From Amaurobius ferox (lineage: Eukaryota > Arthropoda > Arachnida > Araneae > Amaurobiidae): a DNA stretch of 64,000 nt. Position numbers and translations under genes: made by a program. Numbering within the stretch: position 1 is the stretch's first letter; each line of letters opens with the position of its first letter. The stretch is taken from the NCBI GenBank assembly GCA_951213105.1, contig OX578133.1:144908051-144972050 (forward strand), given 5' to 3'. The notes below the pieces were generated by a model that did not search any database, was not told the DNA's origin, and saw only the letters and a list, made by a program, of their open reading frames with translations. Shown piece after piece: positions 47,791 to 60,619 of this stretch.

Positions 47791-48589
47791 AACATCTTAT
47801 AAATTTAAAAATCGTTGTCACATTCACCCAAATACAAAATATGAAATAGTTTACCATTATCCTGCTCCTAATTTAACTTAACAAACTAAGTTAATTTTAA
47901 GCCTTATATCAAATACTGTCTGTCTAAACTGAATCTTATTGACTGAAAAAGTTTCATTGAAATGTACTGCATATTTATGGGGGAGTCGTATTCCACGCTT
48001 AACGCGAAGGGTATAAGTGAAATGTTTCAAAACATTCTCTTTGATTATCCGTCCAAAGAAAATAAAAAAACTTTTAAATCATAAAACATACAGAGTTACC
48101 TTAAACAAAACTTGATAAGATAACGCAGTGTCGCTCCAAAAATCTCAGGTCCTTATGTCTATATCGTTCTTACTCAAGTGCTACGAAACAATTGATGAAA
48201 AATGATGTTGTCGTCAAAGTTTTGTAGATGTATATTTATAACTTCTTTTGTTTCCAGTATTCAGAAATTTTCTTGTTTTTAACAATTGTTTTAAAGTATG
48301 TTACTAGTGGTATAAGCTTATTTTCCTAATTATAGGGAAAGTCAAAATGTCTCATTGTGAAAGCTGACTGTATATCTGGAAAATTTTGAAAGTTACGTTG
48401 TTGTTACACAAATCTTTTTTTTTTTTTTGTATAGATGCGTCATCGCTATTGTGACTTACATAATTGGGGGAAATATAAGGTACCAGTTTAAGAAACAAAA
48501 GAGTTGTAATGAAATAAAATAAGTAGTTTTCCGCAATATTAATGTTTAAAGAATAAAATGTGAAATGTGGATACATCATTCCCCCAGAG

Positions 48590-49450
48590 CAGTGATTCCC
48601 AACCAGGGTTACGCGGAATCCTGGAACTCCGTGAAAGTTTGCAGGAGTTAAGGGGAAAAAAGTGCAAATTGCATTCTTTCTGTAATTGAGTGAAAAATTA
48701 AAACGATTATGAAAATAATTAACATGATCGAAAAAATTTGAAAAACTAACATGATTAAAATTAAAGTGATAATGAAAAAAATTAACATGATCGTTTAATA
48801 AAATAATGAAACATTTTGAAAGTTTAACTTGATTAGATAGATATTTGTGTGATAGTCATAACCTAAGCAGCGAGAGTTTCACTTGGAAAAGAAAGTTTGT
48901 TGAAGCGGAGAATTTTTGCAGCGGCAAGAATTTCGGTTAGCAGTGATGAACATTACTGACTTTCCCGCCAACTACTTACAAGATTGTTAGATAAAAATTA
49001 TAAGAAGAAAACGAAAAAAGATATCCAAACAGCAATAAAAAATTCCAAACTAGTTAAAATGTGTTTTCATTAATCGCATCGCTTGAGAAGCTCCAGGTCC
49101 CGGTTATCAATGTTATCCCCACAGAAATGAGAGTCCCCTACGTCGTAAACTTTACTTGATGTGCGAAGCCTATATCAATTCGTGTGATTATAAATAATCA
49201 GCCAAATATTTTGAAGGTTCGGATTTCAGATTCAACCAGAACTTTACAGGATGATTTATTTGTTATTATGTAATGCCTTTACAAAAAATAACAATACTCT
49301 AAAATTGCCATAAAATAGAAAAAATATTAGCTTTTAAGAAAAAATAAAAAATAAAGGTCAGACCAACGAAAATAAAAGCCGTAGCGATCCCGCGAGATTT
49401 TACGAAATACTTCAAGTGTTCCTCTAAACAAAAAAGGTTGTAAATCACTG
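48590..49450. mobile_element. hAT-type MITE with 8-bp target duplication (duplication copy 2)
   Basis: Same element and same flank (CCCCAGAG left, CCCTAGAG right), so it was already present before the segment was duplicated. The right terminus here (CAGTGATTTACAACC in complement) matches the left end CAGTGATT exactly. Confidence 0.75.
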
Positions 49451-49729
49451 CCCTAGAGACTAGCAGATTTCGATATTGTGGGGAAACCATAACAAAAAAT
49501 ATGTTATAATTCGATCTCACTGAAATCAATAGGTTTTTATTATTACAGATTGAAATAAGCATACAAATTTTCATGTTATTTGATTTGATTATTTCGGGAA
49601 ATATCGCGATCACCGAGGAAAATTAATATGTCTAATATCTCTAGAGCTACTCATCGTAACTAGTGAACAATTGTGCCCCCATATTTGTGGTTAAAAGTAC
49701 TTGCAAAGTATTCACTCATATACTATAAT

Positions 49730-50390
49730 ATTGAGTATATTTTATTTTTTATAATTTTTTTCTGTTTTAATTTTTTAAAATGTGCAATATCTCGAGAACA
49801 TCGCATATTAGCATCTTCTTAGATGTTAATCGCTAGAAAGCACATATAAAATATTGATTTCTGTAATTATTAAAATAACTACAGTTTTGCAGAAATTTTG
49901 TGATTTTTAAATTTATTAAAATAAGGAGTTTTCTTTCGACCATTTTCTTCCTAAATCAATAGAACTCTGATGATCATCGATTGAAATGATAATACCAAAT
50001 TTCATTCGATTTGCCCAATTTGTTCGAAAATTACCCTCGCTACAAACATATAGCGACAGACATATAGCGATTTTAATGATTTTTTAAAATTTCAGACGAA
50101 AATTTCGGTAGTCTTCCGAACATTCAATTGCGTTTAAAATCAATAGGCTTTCAGCGTTCATCAACAGTAATATTTGTACCAAATTTCGGCAAACCGCTCC
50201 ATTCGTTCGTGAGATATCGCTTTCATACACACACACACACACAAGCACACATGCATGATTTGAAAAACGTTCAATTCGACTTCAGGGATGCTTGAAACGT
50301 GCTCTTCCGTCGGGAACTCGAATTCGAATTTTAGATTCCGCACAATATTTTCCCTATGCATTATACTATGCATATAAGGACAGTAAAAAT
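49730..50390 (+). mobile_element. Family Y terminal fragment in duplication copy 2
   Basis: Copy of the preceding fragment, with the same box order and a longer AC run (50,227-50,243). Confidence 0.6.
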
Positions 50391-51164
50391 GAACATCTTA
50401 TTAATTTGAAAATCGTTGTCACTTTCACCCAAATACAAAATATGAAATTGTTTACCATTACCCTGCTCCTAATTTAACTTAACAAACTAAGTTAATTTTA
50501 AACGTTATATCAATGAATCTTATTGACTGAAAAAGTTTCATTGAAATGTACTGCATATTTATGGGGGAGTAGCATTCCACGCTTAGCTTTTGAAGGGTAT
50601 AAGTGAAATATTTCAAAACATTCTCTTTGATTATCCGTCCTAAGAAAATAAAAAAAACTTATCAATTATAAAACATACAGAGTTACCTTAAACAAAATTT
50701 GATAAGATAACGCAGTGTCGCTCCAAAAATCCTAGGTTCTTATGTCTATACCGTTCTTACTCAAGTGCTACGAAACAATTGACGAAAAATGATGTTATCG
50801 TCAAAGTTTTGTAGATGTATATTTATAACTTCTTTTGTTTCAAGTACTCAGAATTTTTTTTTTGTTTTTAAATATTGTTTTGAACTATGTTACTAGTGGT
50901 ATATGTTTAATTTCTTAATTATAAGGAGAGTCAAAATGTCTCATTGTGAAAGCTGACTGCATATCTGGAAAATTTTGAAAGTTACAGCTATGTATTTACA
51001 ATTTATTTAAATTTTTTTTTGCGATTTAAGTAACCTTTTTGTATCGTTAATGTGTTTAAATAAAGTTCTTTAGCACTGACACTTATGAGTTATAATTTTA
51101 TGCTAATGCGTGTGGCCAGTTATAATTTGGAGCGTATGAGTAGGTCTTCTTTGTAGATTCATTT

Positions 51165-52650
51165 TACTTTCCTTATATACATAATATAATGTATAAGGAA
51201 AGTATTTTGACGGGGTCGAAAATTCGAAATCGAGTTGTTTCAAGCATCCCTGAAGACGAATCAAACGTTTTTGAGGTGATGTGTGTGCGTGCGTGTGTGT
51301 GTGTGTGTGTGTGTGGAGACGATATCTGACGAACGAATACAGTGATTCAAACGAAATTTGGTACAAAAATTACAATCCATGAATATTGGAAGCCTATTGC
51401 TTTTAAACGCAATCGAATGTTTAGAACCCTGCTGAATTTTCGAGTGAAATTTTGATAAAATCATCAAAAAATCAGAACCTTTAATAAAGTTACGCAAATA
51501 GTCGTTTCTTATGTAATTTTTCATTAGAAAACGATTGATATAAACTTTAGAACGTTTGCATGAACTGTTTTCGAGATATTGTAAATTTTTTAAATAAATT
51601 TATTAAAAAAATCACATGAAATAAAATATATTATTGACTATTGTGAAATATGTTCACTTTTCATATGTAATATCATGCGATGAATTTGGGGACATCATTT
51701 TCGCGGATCTAGCTCGTTCCATTCATGGAAAAAGATGCTTTGGGTAATACTTTTGTAGTTGAACGCCAATAGTCATTCATCTGCTGTAAGAATAACTTCT
51801 TCCTCCGTCCGTAAAACTTGGCGACTTTTTTAAATATTGCCAAATTAAAGAAAATATCGCCAAATTGAAAAAAAAATGACGCTAAATAAATGAAAATGCT
51901 GACTAATTGGCGAAAATTCAATATCTTGGAGAGAGTATCAGAATCTACGAGTACTATAAGAATAAAATATTTTTCAGTCCGTAACGTTTGTATAAAATTT
52001 CGGTGACAAATTTTTTGGAATATCTCCAACTTGGTGACTTTTTAAATGTTGCCAAAGTGACGAAAATGTTACGAAATTGATAAAAATTCGCCAAGTTGTC
52101 GAAACCGACACTGAAACAAGAAATGACGACTAATTGATGCAAATTCAATATCGTGGAAAGAACATAAGAATAGACAATAAGAATAACCCATTTCTCCGTC
52201 CGTCCATCCATAACGCTTGACGAGAAATTTAGTGGGACGTCCCTAACTTGACGTCTTTTTTAAATGTTACCAAAGTGACAAAAATGTCGTGAAATTGATA
52301 AAAATGATGCCATATAAGGAGTAATGTTTCGAAAATTTTGATTTCTGTCATATGACGGGCATGCATTCTAGTATATAAGAAATGCTCTTCTCTTCATTTG
52401 TCTGGAAGCACTTGGTGATGTATTTGGCAAACTTGGATAATAATATAACAAACTATCGCCAACTTGGCGATATTTCACCCCAGATTGCAAAATTTCGTCA
52501 AAATTGCAAAAATGACGCTATATTAATAAAAATGACGCTTAATTGATGAATTAATTATTAAAATATGTTAATATATGGACTATATCTCTTATTGAGGATG
52601 CTATCAATATTGTTAATTGTTAATTTAGAGTTGTGTGAAATATAAGTTAA
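51165..52650 (-). mobile_element. Family Y left half, interrupted by a Helitron
   Basis: Begins CTTATATACATAATATAATG, then the AC run in complement (51,284-51,314), AATCGAATGTTTAGAACCC, and the block with TTGGCGA words. It stops at GTGTGAAATATAAGTTAA, where other copies continue into their centre. The Helitron starts there, and a remnant of the far side (GTTATGTGTTGCTTACATCA, about 56,804) follows the Helitron. Confidence 0.7.
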
Positions 52651-55600
52651 CTAGCAGAATACCCGTTCTTCGTACGGAGTATATAATATAAAGAAACTTA
52701 AAATTCACAATCATATGCAAATTCCTATAGTGTACTAAATGACATTTTTAATCAAAATATTCTGTTAAAATATTTAATTTAATGCTTCTAAAAAGAAGTT
52801 TAAGAATCTCTGTTCTCGTTATACAAAATTATCTTCACGGGCAGATCTGAAGAATAAAACATTCTGGCTCCTTTTGTAATCAAATTTACAAAAAATATGG
52901 AACTGAATTAATATGTGCAAAATAAAAGCGTTAAAATTGCATGGGACCCGTACTACTTATATACGCGAATATTAGATGATATAGCCTGTATTAGTAGATT
53001 ATATGTATAAATTGAAAATATCACTAAACCCGTAATTTTTAGACCTGAAGATAGTAATTGCTTCCAATATATGCCAAAATGAAAGTGCTAAAATTATATG
53101 GGAAGATATACCCGTTGTACTTATAATGTCGTAGATTAGTAGATATATGCGAGTATTAGTGGAAGATTACTCGTATTACAATATGAGTCTCAAAAATATT
53201 TGCTAGAATAAAGCAGATGACGTAATAAATTGAAAATATGAATAATCCCCGAAATCTTCATTCCCAAGAGCCGTACTTGATTCCAAAATATGCCAATATA
53301 TGTCAAAATATATGCCAGTATGCCTGTACTACTTATATTCTCGTAGATTAGAAGATATACCCGTGCATTTGTAGAAGATTACCCGTACAAAGTACAACAC
53401 ATGAGTTTCAACGATTTTTGTCGCAATAAAACAATGGCATAATAATTTGAAAATACCAATAATCTCTGAATCCATAATCCCCGAAAATATCAATAATAAT
53501 ATCAATAATAATATCGTTTAAACCTGAAGACCGCAATTGATATTATCCAGTCAAAAATGCAATGGCAATGAAATTTATCTTATATACATATTTTCATTAT
53601 TCAAATCGGAAAAGATTTAATAAAAACCGCCTGCCGTATAAACACAGTGCATTTAAATCCGTTGCTAATCAACATGATATTATTTCCTTCAAATAAATTG
53701 GTGGAAAAAATATCGTCTGAATGATGCTATCTCTATGGAAGGTTTGACGACATTTTCGCCAATTTAGCGACATTTTAAAAAATCGCCCAATTTATCGCCA
53801 AGTGGGACAGTCCCACTTGGCGACAAATTCACGAAACATCATCACAGTACTCTCCCCTAACAAAACGCAATTAATTTCATTTAATTAGCTCGATTTTATC
53901 AATTTCAAGATATTTTTATGGATTTACAAATACTTTCATCAATTTGGTGGCATTTTAAAAATTCACTAAAGGTGTTGCTAAGTAGACGGTTGGACTGACA
54001 GACAAATGCTAACGAAACATCATTTCAGTACTCTCTTCTAACAAAGCAAATTTAATTTCATTGATTTGCGTCGTTCTTAACAATTTGGCAACGTTTAAGA
54101 AAAGTTGCCAAATTAGCGATATCCCGCCAAATTCATAGGTCTGAATATGCAGATCTGAATGAAACATCCTGATCCCGTTTGTATATACTAAATGAAAAAA
54201 CTAAAATTGTATTAGAAGATATGCCAGTTCTACTCCTTTTTTCTGTTTCAACAATCGGCTAAAGGAATTTATTAGCTAAACACATTATATAATTTTATCA
54301 GCTAAACACAATATGTAAGCTTGAAAACTTTTTGCCAAAATAAATTAAAGTGATGCACGCAATCCGCAAGTGATATACGCAATTAATATTATTAAAATAA
54401 AAATCAAACCGTTCATTTATAAGATATATTTTTAAATCCATTTATTTATTATTCAAATCGAAAAAAATAATAATAAACATTAACAAACACATTTAATTTA
54501 ACTGCGTTGCCGAGCAACATGATATATCCTCATAGAATGCTAAAAATTAATTAACAGTTTTGATTTCTTAATACTTTTCATCATTCAGTAAGAGCTTGTA
54601 AAAAATAAACCATGGTGATAGATTTTCCATTTAAATTCATGTTTTCAAATAATTCATAATTTCAGAAAGTGACTATTTAGCGCAAACTTGTACCCGTACT
54701 CCTTACTTGGGCCCGTACTACTTGGACCCGTACTACTAATATACGCGAATATTAGAAGATATGACCCTGTATTAGTACATTACATGTATAAATTGAAAAT
54801 ATCAATAAACCCGTAATTGACTCCAATAAATGCCAGAATGAAAGCATTAAAATTATGTGAGAAAAAAAAAATATATATATATATATATTCCCGTAATACA
54901 TATACTGTCGCAGATTAGAAAATATGCCAGTGTGTTAGTAGATGATTACCCGTATTACAATATGAGTCTCAAAAATCTTTGCCAAAATAAAACAGATGAC
55001 GTGATAAATTGAAAATATCAATATTCCCCGTAATCTTTATACCAGAAGGTCGTAATTGATTCCAATATATGCCAATATATACCAAAATATATGCCAATAT
55101 AACTGTACTACTTATATTCTCGTAGATTAGAAGATATACCCGTGCATTTGTAGAAGATTACTCGTACAACGTATAATATAGGAGTTTAAACAATTTTTAT
55201 CATAATAAAACAATGCCATAATAACTTGAAAATATCAATAATCCCTGAATCAACAGTCTCCGAAAATATCAATAATAATAATGTTATTATCCAGTTATCA
55301 TATATAATGTTATTAATAATTGATATTATCCAGTCAAAAATGCAATGTCAATTAAATTTATTTTATATACATATCTTTATTATTCAAATGGAAAAAGATT
55401 TAATAAAAATCGTATGCCGCATATCATATTGGATTTACATCCATTGCTAAACGACATGATATCATTTGTTTCAAATAAATTGATGGAAATTGTACCGTCT
55501 GAATAATGTGATCTCCATGGAAGGTTTGGAGACATTTTCGTCAATTTAGCGATAATTTAAAAAAATCGCCAAATTTATCGCCAAGTGGGACTGTAGAACT

Positions 55601-56793
55601 GATAGTCCCATTTTGCGACAAACTGGCGAAACATCATCACAATACTATCCCCTAACATAACACAATTTATTTCACTTATTAAGCGCAATTTTATCAATTT
55701 CATGATATTTTTATGGATTTACAAAAATTTTTATCAATTCGATGATATTTTCGCTAAATGTATTACTAAGTAGGATAGATGGACTGACCAAAAAATGCTA
55801 CTGAAACATCATTTCAGTACTCTCTTCTAAAAAAAAACAAATTTTATTTCATTGATTTGCGTCATTTTTATCAATTTGGCGACATTTCGTCGAAGACAAA
55901 AATTGTATTAGAAGATATATCCGTTCTACTATTTTTCTGTTTCAACAATCGGATAATACAACATCTGAGTGGTAAACACAATATCTGAGTTTATTGGCTA
56001 AACACAATATAAAAGCTTTAAAACTCTTTGCCAAAATAAATGAAAGTGATGTACGCAGTCCGCAATTAATATAATTAAAAGAAAATCAAACAGTTCTTTT
56101 CTAAAATATATTTTTATATCCATTTATTTATTATTCACATCAAAAAAATAATAATTAAAATTAACAGGATTTAATTTAATTGCGTTTCTGAGCAACATGA
56201 TATAAGATAGAATCTTCCTCATAGACTGCGAAATTAAATAACTATTTTTATTTCCTTATAATTTTTTTTCACTGTTGAGTAAAAACCTGTGAAAAATAAA
56301 TCATGGAGATAGATTTTTCATTTAAATTCATGTTTTCAAAAAGTGACTAATTAGTGCTAAAAATCTCCCACCAAACTCAGAGATAAAGTTTTAATTCATT
56401 TTCAAACGATTTTCAACCTTTTCGTTTGGATAAACCACGGAGTTAGAGAGTAGAACTCCTAGGAAAAAGTTTCGTTTTTCATCAATATCTCGACAACCCC
56501 TGGTCCTAGAAACTTGAAACTTAGACTAAATTTATGGGGGCTATTTCAAGGCTATCCACAGAATTTCATTAAATTCAATTCAGCCGTTCTCTCGTGATAA
56601 TGAGACAAACGAAAGTTTTATTTTTTACTAATATCTCAAGAATCGCTGATCGTAGAAACTCCAAACATGGACAATTTTAAGTGGAGCTGTTTCCAGGCTA
56701 CCTACAAAATTTCATCAAATTCGGTTCATCCGTTCTCCCGTGATGATGGGACAAACAGACAGACAGACTGATTTTCAATTTTATTTATATGGA
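52651..56793 (-). mobile_element. Helitron family H, copy 2 (4,143 bp, internally duplicated)
   Basis: Minus-strand element. The 5' end A|TCCATATAAATAAAATTG is at 56,793; the 3' hairpin and CTAG are at 52,651-52,680, followed by T. The termini match copy 1. It is 1.88 kb longer because the interior is present twice in tandem (for example ATACGCGAATATTAG at about 52,961 and 54,733, and TTATATACATAT at about 53,580 and 55,362: period about 1.78 kb). No Rep/helicase. Confidence 0.87.
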
Positions 56794-57308
56794 TATAAGA
56801 AAAGTTATGTGTTGCTTACATCAGATTTTTTTTTCAAAGATCATTGCTCTACCCATGTTATTTAAGTATCAAATGTTTGTTAGATGGCTTATATATTCGT
56901 TAATTAATTTTCCTTTTAAATGAATAATTGTTTAAAATAAAATTGCTCTAATAATTATGAACATACCTTAATAACCTTACTTTAAAACCTTACCTAACAT
57001 TTAGGATTAGGTAAGGTATTTTAGGAATTATTTCAAATAATTCAGACAATCTAGAATAAACCTATTTATGAATTTAGGGCATTGAAAATTGCATTACCAG
57101 AGAAAACTCTCAACTACTGCCTAAAGACCACAATTGAAGTATTCATGCTGGAGATTTAAAGCATATTACAAACTAGAGATTTGAAGTATCTCTAATATGA
57201 ATTCTATTCATACAGACATTTTAAATTTCCTAGAGATCCAGTAAGAGCCAAAAGGGCTATTCATTTACTAATATACATGGTTCAGAGGAAAATCCTTAAG
57301 CATCACCA
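56794..57308. other. No supported gene
   Basis: A short family Y remnant next to the Helitron, then AT-rich sequence with nothing recognisable. Confidence 0.4.
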
Positions 57309-57328
57309 TCTTAAATAATAAAAGGCAA

Positions 57329-57360
<32 letters not shown>

Positions 57361-57474
57361 AGTGTGTCTGTCTTATACACTATACGTTTCGCGACCGCGC
57401 GTCGGAGAGCTATGAAATTTGGCAATCGGAGACCTGGGGGGGAGGGAAGGGGACACGTGAAAACCGATTTTCAA

Positions 57475-58600
57475 AATTCTAATTATTTTTTTATTTATTT
57501 AATGTTTTATGCGATTTCGACCTTTTTTTGCCCTTTTTGCCCTTTTTTCTCCACGATCCAGACGTCGTAGAAAAAAACAACTCACACCATCGGAAAGAGC
57601 AGACAATTGCGAGTAAAAATATATCAATTTCAAATCTCCATTTCGATTTCTAATATTTTTTAAAGATTTTAAAACAAAAGTCACTTTTGGCTCAAAAAAA
57701 CGATTTTTGGTTTTTAAATTCTCGCATAGTAAAAAGTACTCATAATTTCGACTAATAATTTACATTTTTAGAAAGCTGAAATATCTGGCATTCTTACAAG
57801 TCTAATCTGGTCCAGAAATAATGAAAATTGCCTTCAGGATCGCAATTTTAAAGACGTCATGATTTTAAATTTCTCGGCGTTCCGCTCGGCGTACCGCTTC
57901 GTTTCTCCCCCGCTGAAGCAGGGAAGGTGGTGGGTGGGGACGTCAAGGTGGAGGTGACGTCACGGTTCTGTATATGCATAGCGATGGGTGGGACAATAAG
58001 AAACCGAATTAGTTTTTAATTTCCGTTTCCCGCGCTTCCGATTTTAAATGAAATAAGATTTTAAATGAAATAATAATAATAATAATAAAATTTTTAAAAT
58101 TTTAATTATTTTTTTTGTTATTTAATGTTTTATGCGATTTCGACCGTTTTTTGACTTTTTGCCCTATTTCCTCCACGATCCGGACGTCGTAGAAAAAAAC
58201 AAATCACACCATCGGAAAGAGCAGACAATTGCGAGTAAAAATATATCAATTTCAAATTTCAATTTCGATTTCTAATATTTTTTAAAGATTTTAAAACAAA
58301 AGTTACTTTCTGTTCAAAAAAACCAACTTTCGTTTTTAAATCCTTCCATCGTAAAAACTTCTCATAATTTCGACTAATAATTTACATTTTTAGAAAGGTC
58401 AAACATCTGGCATTCTTACAAGTCCAATCTGGTCAGGAAATATTCCGTATTGCCCACAGGATCGAGATTTTAAAAGTTTCCGAATTTCAATTTCTCGGCG
58501 TTCCGCTCGGCGTGCCGCTTCTTAACCGGCGTTTCTCCCCCGCAGAAGGAGGGAAGGTGGTGGGTGGGGACGTCAAGGTTGAGGTGACGTCACGGTTCTG
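57475..58600. repeat. ~610-bp tandem duplication with CpG-rich block
   Basis: TTTATGCGATTTCGACC, CCACGATCC-GACGTCGTAG, and the GC-rich CTCGGCGTTCCGCTCGGCGT with GGGAAGGTGGTGGGTGGGGA each occur twice. The GC-rich block recurs at about 60,180-60,300 and 62,735-62,830. Confidence 0.8.
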
Positions 58601-58799
58601 AATGCAGCTCCTTTACTCCATATAAATTATTATATTTATATTTTAAATGATGGAACGATAAGGATTTTTTAAATGTATATTTTAACTTTTGGATATTTTA
58701 AATGGATATTTTAATTTTATGGATATTTTAAATGATGGAACAATGAAACAATGGAATGAGGATGATGGAATTAAGCATATGGTCATTTTAAATTGCAAA

Positions 58800-59755
58800 T
58801 TAGCGTGCGGGAAATTAGCGGTAGGCCCGGGTTCGATTCCCGCCACTGCCAAAACTGCCGCCGTGTTTACGTGGAATACGATCACGTTAAATATGTGGGT
58901 CCGTAAGTTCTTCCGAGAGGTTGGTGGTAGGGGAAGGAGGATACGGCCCCTGTGGATGCCTCCCCCACTGGGTTCCCGTCTAAATTGGGTGAATATATAG
59001 AAAGTTATGGAGATTGTCTCGGAGGGTGCGGCAGCCCAGTGGTTAGCGCGCGGGAATTGCACTCAGTAGGCCCGGGTTCGATTCCCGCCACTGCCAAAAC
59101 TTACTCCACGTTCACGCAGAGTACGATCACGTTAAACATGTGGATTCGTGAGTCCTTCCGAGCGGTTGGTGGTAGGGGAAGGAGGGTACGGTCTAAATTG
59201 GGTGAATAAAAAGAAAGTTATGGAGATTGTCGCGGAGGGCGAAGTAGCCCAGTGGTTAGCGCGCGGGAATTGCATGCGGTAGGCCCGGGTTCGATTTCCA
59301 AAATTGCCGCCGTGTTCACGCGGAGTACGATCACGCGGAATAAACATGTAGGTCTGTAAGTCCTTTCGAGAGGTTGGTGGTTGGGGAAGGAGGGTACGGT
59401 CCCCGTGGGTGCCCCTCCCACTGGGTTCCGGTCTAAATTCGGTAAATAAAAAGAAAGTTATGGAAAATGTCGCGGAGGGCGAAGTATCCCAGTCGTTAGC
59501 GCGCGGGATTTGCACTAGCGCGCGGGAATTTCTCTCGGTAGGCCCGGGTTCGATTCCCGCCACTGCCAAAACTGCAGCCGCGTTCACGCGGAGTACGATC
59601 ACGTTAAACATGTGGGATCGTAAGTCCTTCAGAGAGGTTGGTGGTAGGGGAAGGAGCGTACGGTCTCTGTGGATGCCTCCCCCACTGAGTTCCTGTCTGA
59701 ATTGGGTGGCATTTCCTGGCCATCCAAACAGTTACCTTACACCTTTCTGGTATGG
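58800..59755 (+). repeat. SINE module array A (4 tRNA-like heads)
   Basis: Modules with box A TAGCCCAGTGGTTAGCGCGC (absent or altered in the first) and box B GGTTCGATTCC near 58,830, 59,075, 59,287 and 59,546. They are joined by the linker AAAAAGAAAGTTATGGAGAT. Only the last module keeps the full 3' tail (CCAAACAGTTACCTTACACC). The many short open frames are shadows of the repeat. Confidence 0.85.
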
Positions 59756-59882
59756 ATATTTTAAATGGATATTTTAATTTATAGATATTTTAAATGGATA
59801 TTTTAATTTTATGGATATTTTAAATAATGGAACGATGGAACGAGGATGATGGAATTAAGCGCTTATCATATTGTCATTATAA

Positions 59883-60110
59883 AATTTAAATTAGCGCGCG
59901 AGAATTGCACTCGGTAGGCCCGGGTTCGATTTCCGCCACTGACACGGAGTACGATAATGTTAAACATATGGGTCCGTAAGTATTTCCGAGAGGTTGGTGG
60001 TAGGGGAAGGAGGGTACGTTCCCTGTGGATGCCTCCCCCACTGGGTTCCGGTCTAAATTGGGTGGCACATCCTGGCCGTCCAACCAGTTACCTCACACCT
60101 TTCTGGTAAG
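59883..60110 (+). mobile_element. tRNA-SINE module ending at a 5S fragment
   Basis: The head begins at the anticodon-like arm (box A missing). Box B is changed to GGTTCGATTTC, and the full tail is present. Confidence 0.75.
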
Positions 60111-60136
60111 GCCAACGGCCGTACCGTGCTGAAAAC
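60111..60136 (+). rRNA. 5S rRNA 5' fragment (26 nt) fused to the SINE tail
   Basis: GCCAACGGCCGTACCGTGCT then GAAAAC matches the start of the 5S copies at 19,265 and 19,669. It sits at the same place relative to the SINE tail, then stops abruptly at the GC-rich block. Confidence 0.7.
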
Positions 60137-60619
60137 TGCCTTCAGGATCGCAATTTTAAAGACGTCATGATTTTAAATTTCTCGGCGTTCCGCTCGGCGT
60201 ACCGCTTCGTTTCTCCCCCGCTGAAGCAGGGAAGGTGGTGGGTGGGGACGTCAAGGTGGAGGTGACGTCACGGTTCTGTATATGCATAGCGATGGGTGGG
60301 ACAATAAGAAACCGAATTAGTTTTTAATTTCCGTTTCCCGCGCTTCCGATTTTAAATGAAATAAGAGCTTAACATATGCACTGTAGAAATTATTATATTT
60401 ATATTTTAAATGATGGAACGATATGGATTTTTTAAATGGATATTTTAATTTTATGGATATTTTAAATGATGGAACGATGGATATTTTAATTTTATGGATA
60501 TTTTAAATGATGGAACGATGGATATTTAAATTTTATGGATATTTTAAATGATGGAACAATGGAATGAGGATGATGGAATTAAGAGCTTAGAGAGCATATG
60601 GTCATTTTAAATTGTAAAT
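60137..60619. repeat. GC-rich block copy and ~40-bp GGATATTTTAA repeats
   Basis: 60,137-60,360 is nearly identical to about 57,835-58,060. It is followed by tandem GATGGAACGATGGATATTTT units. No gene. Confidence 0.75.

Larger units (their letters stand above)
45834..48405 (+). repeat. Tandem segmental duplication, copy 1 (~2.57 kb)
   Basis: Starts GTATAGATGAGTCATCGCTA and ends TGGAAAATTTTGAAAGTTAC. It aligns along its whole length with 48,430-50,990 in direct orientation, with scattered substitutions and small indels. It includes a hAT-type MITE and a family Y right end. No gene in either copy. Confidence 0.9.
48430..50990 (+). repeat. Tandem segmental duplication, copy 2
   Basis: Direct repeat of copy 1, separated by about 25 bp (a short T-rich joint). 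It starts GTATAGATGCGTCATCGCTA and ends GAAAATTTTGAAAGTTACAG. Confidence 0.9.

Noticed and set aside
51103..51524. Minus-strand open frames with His/Thr runs
   Set aside because: They read through the AC run of a family Y element.
58092..58620. CpG island with promoter function
   Set aside because: The GC-rich block is present four times in the repeat array and is better explained as repeat sequence.
59041..59090. True tRNA gene (box A and box B present)
   Set aside because: The tRNA-like head has no good acceptor stem, recurs in many diverged copies and is joined to a constant SINE body.
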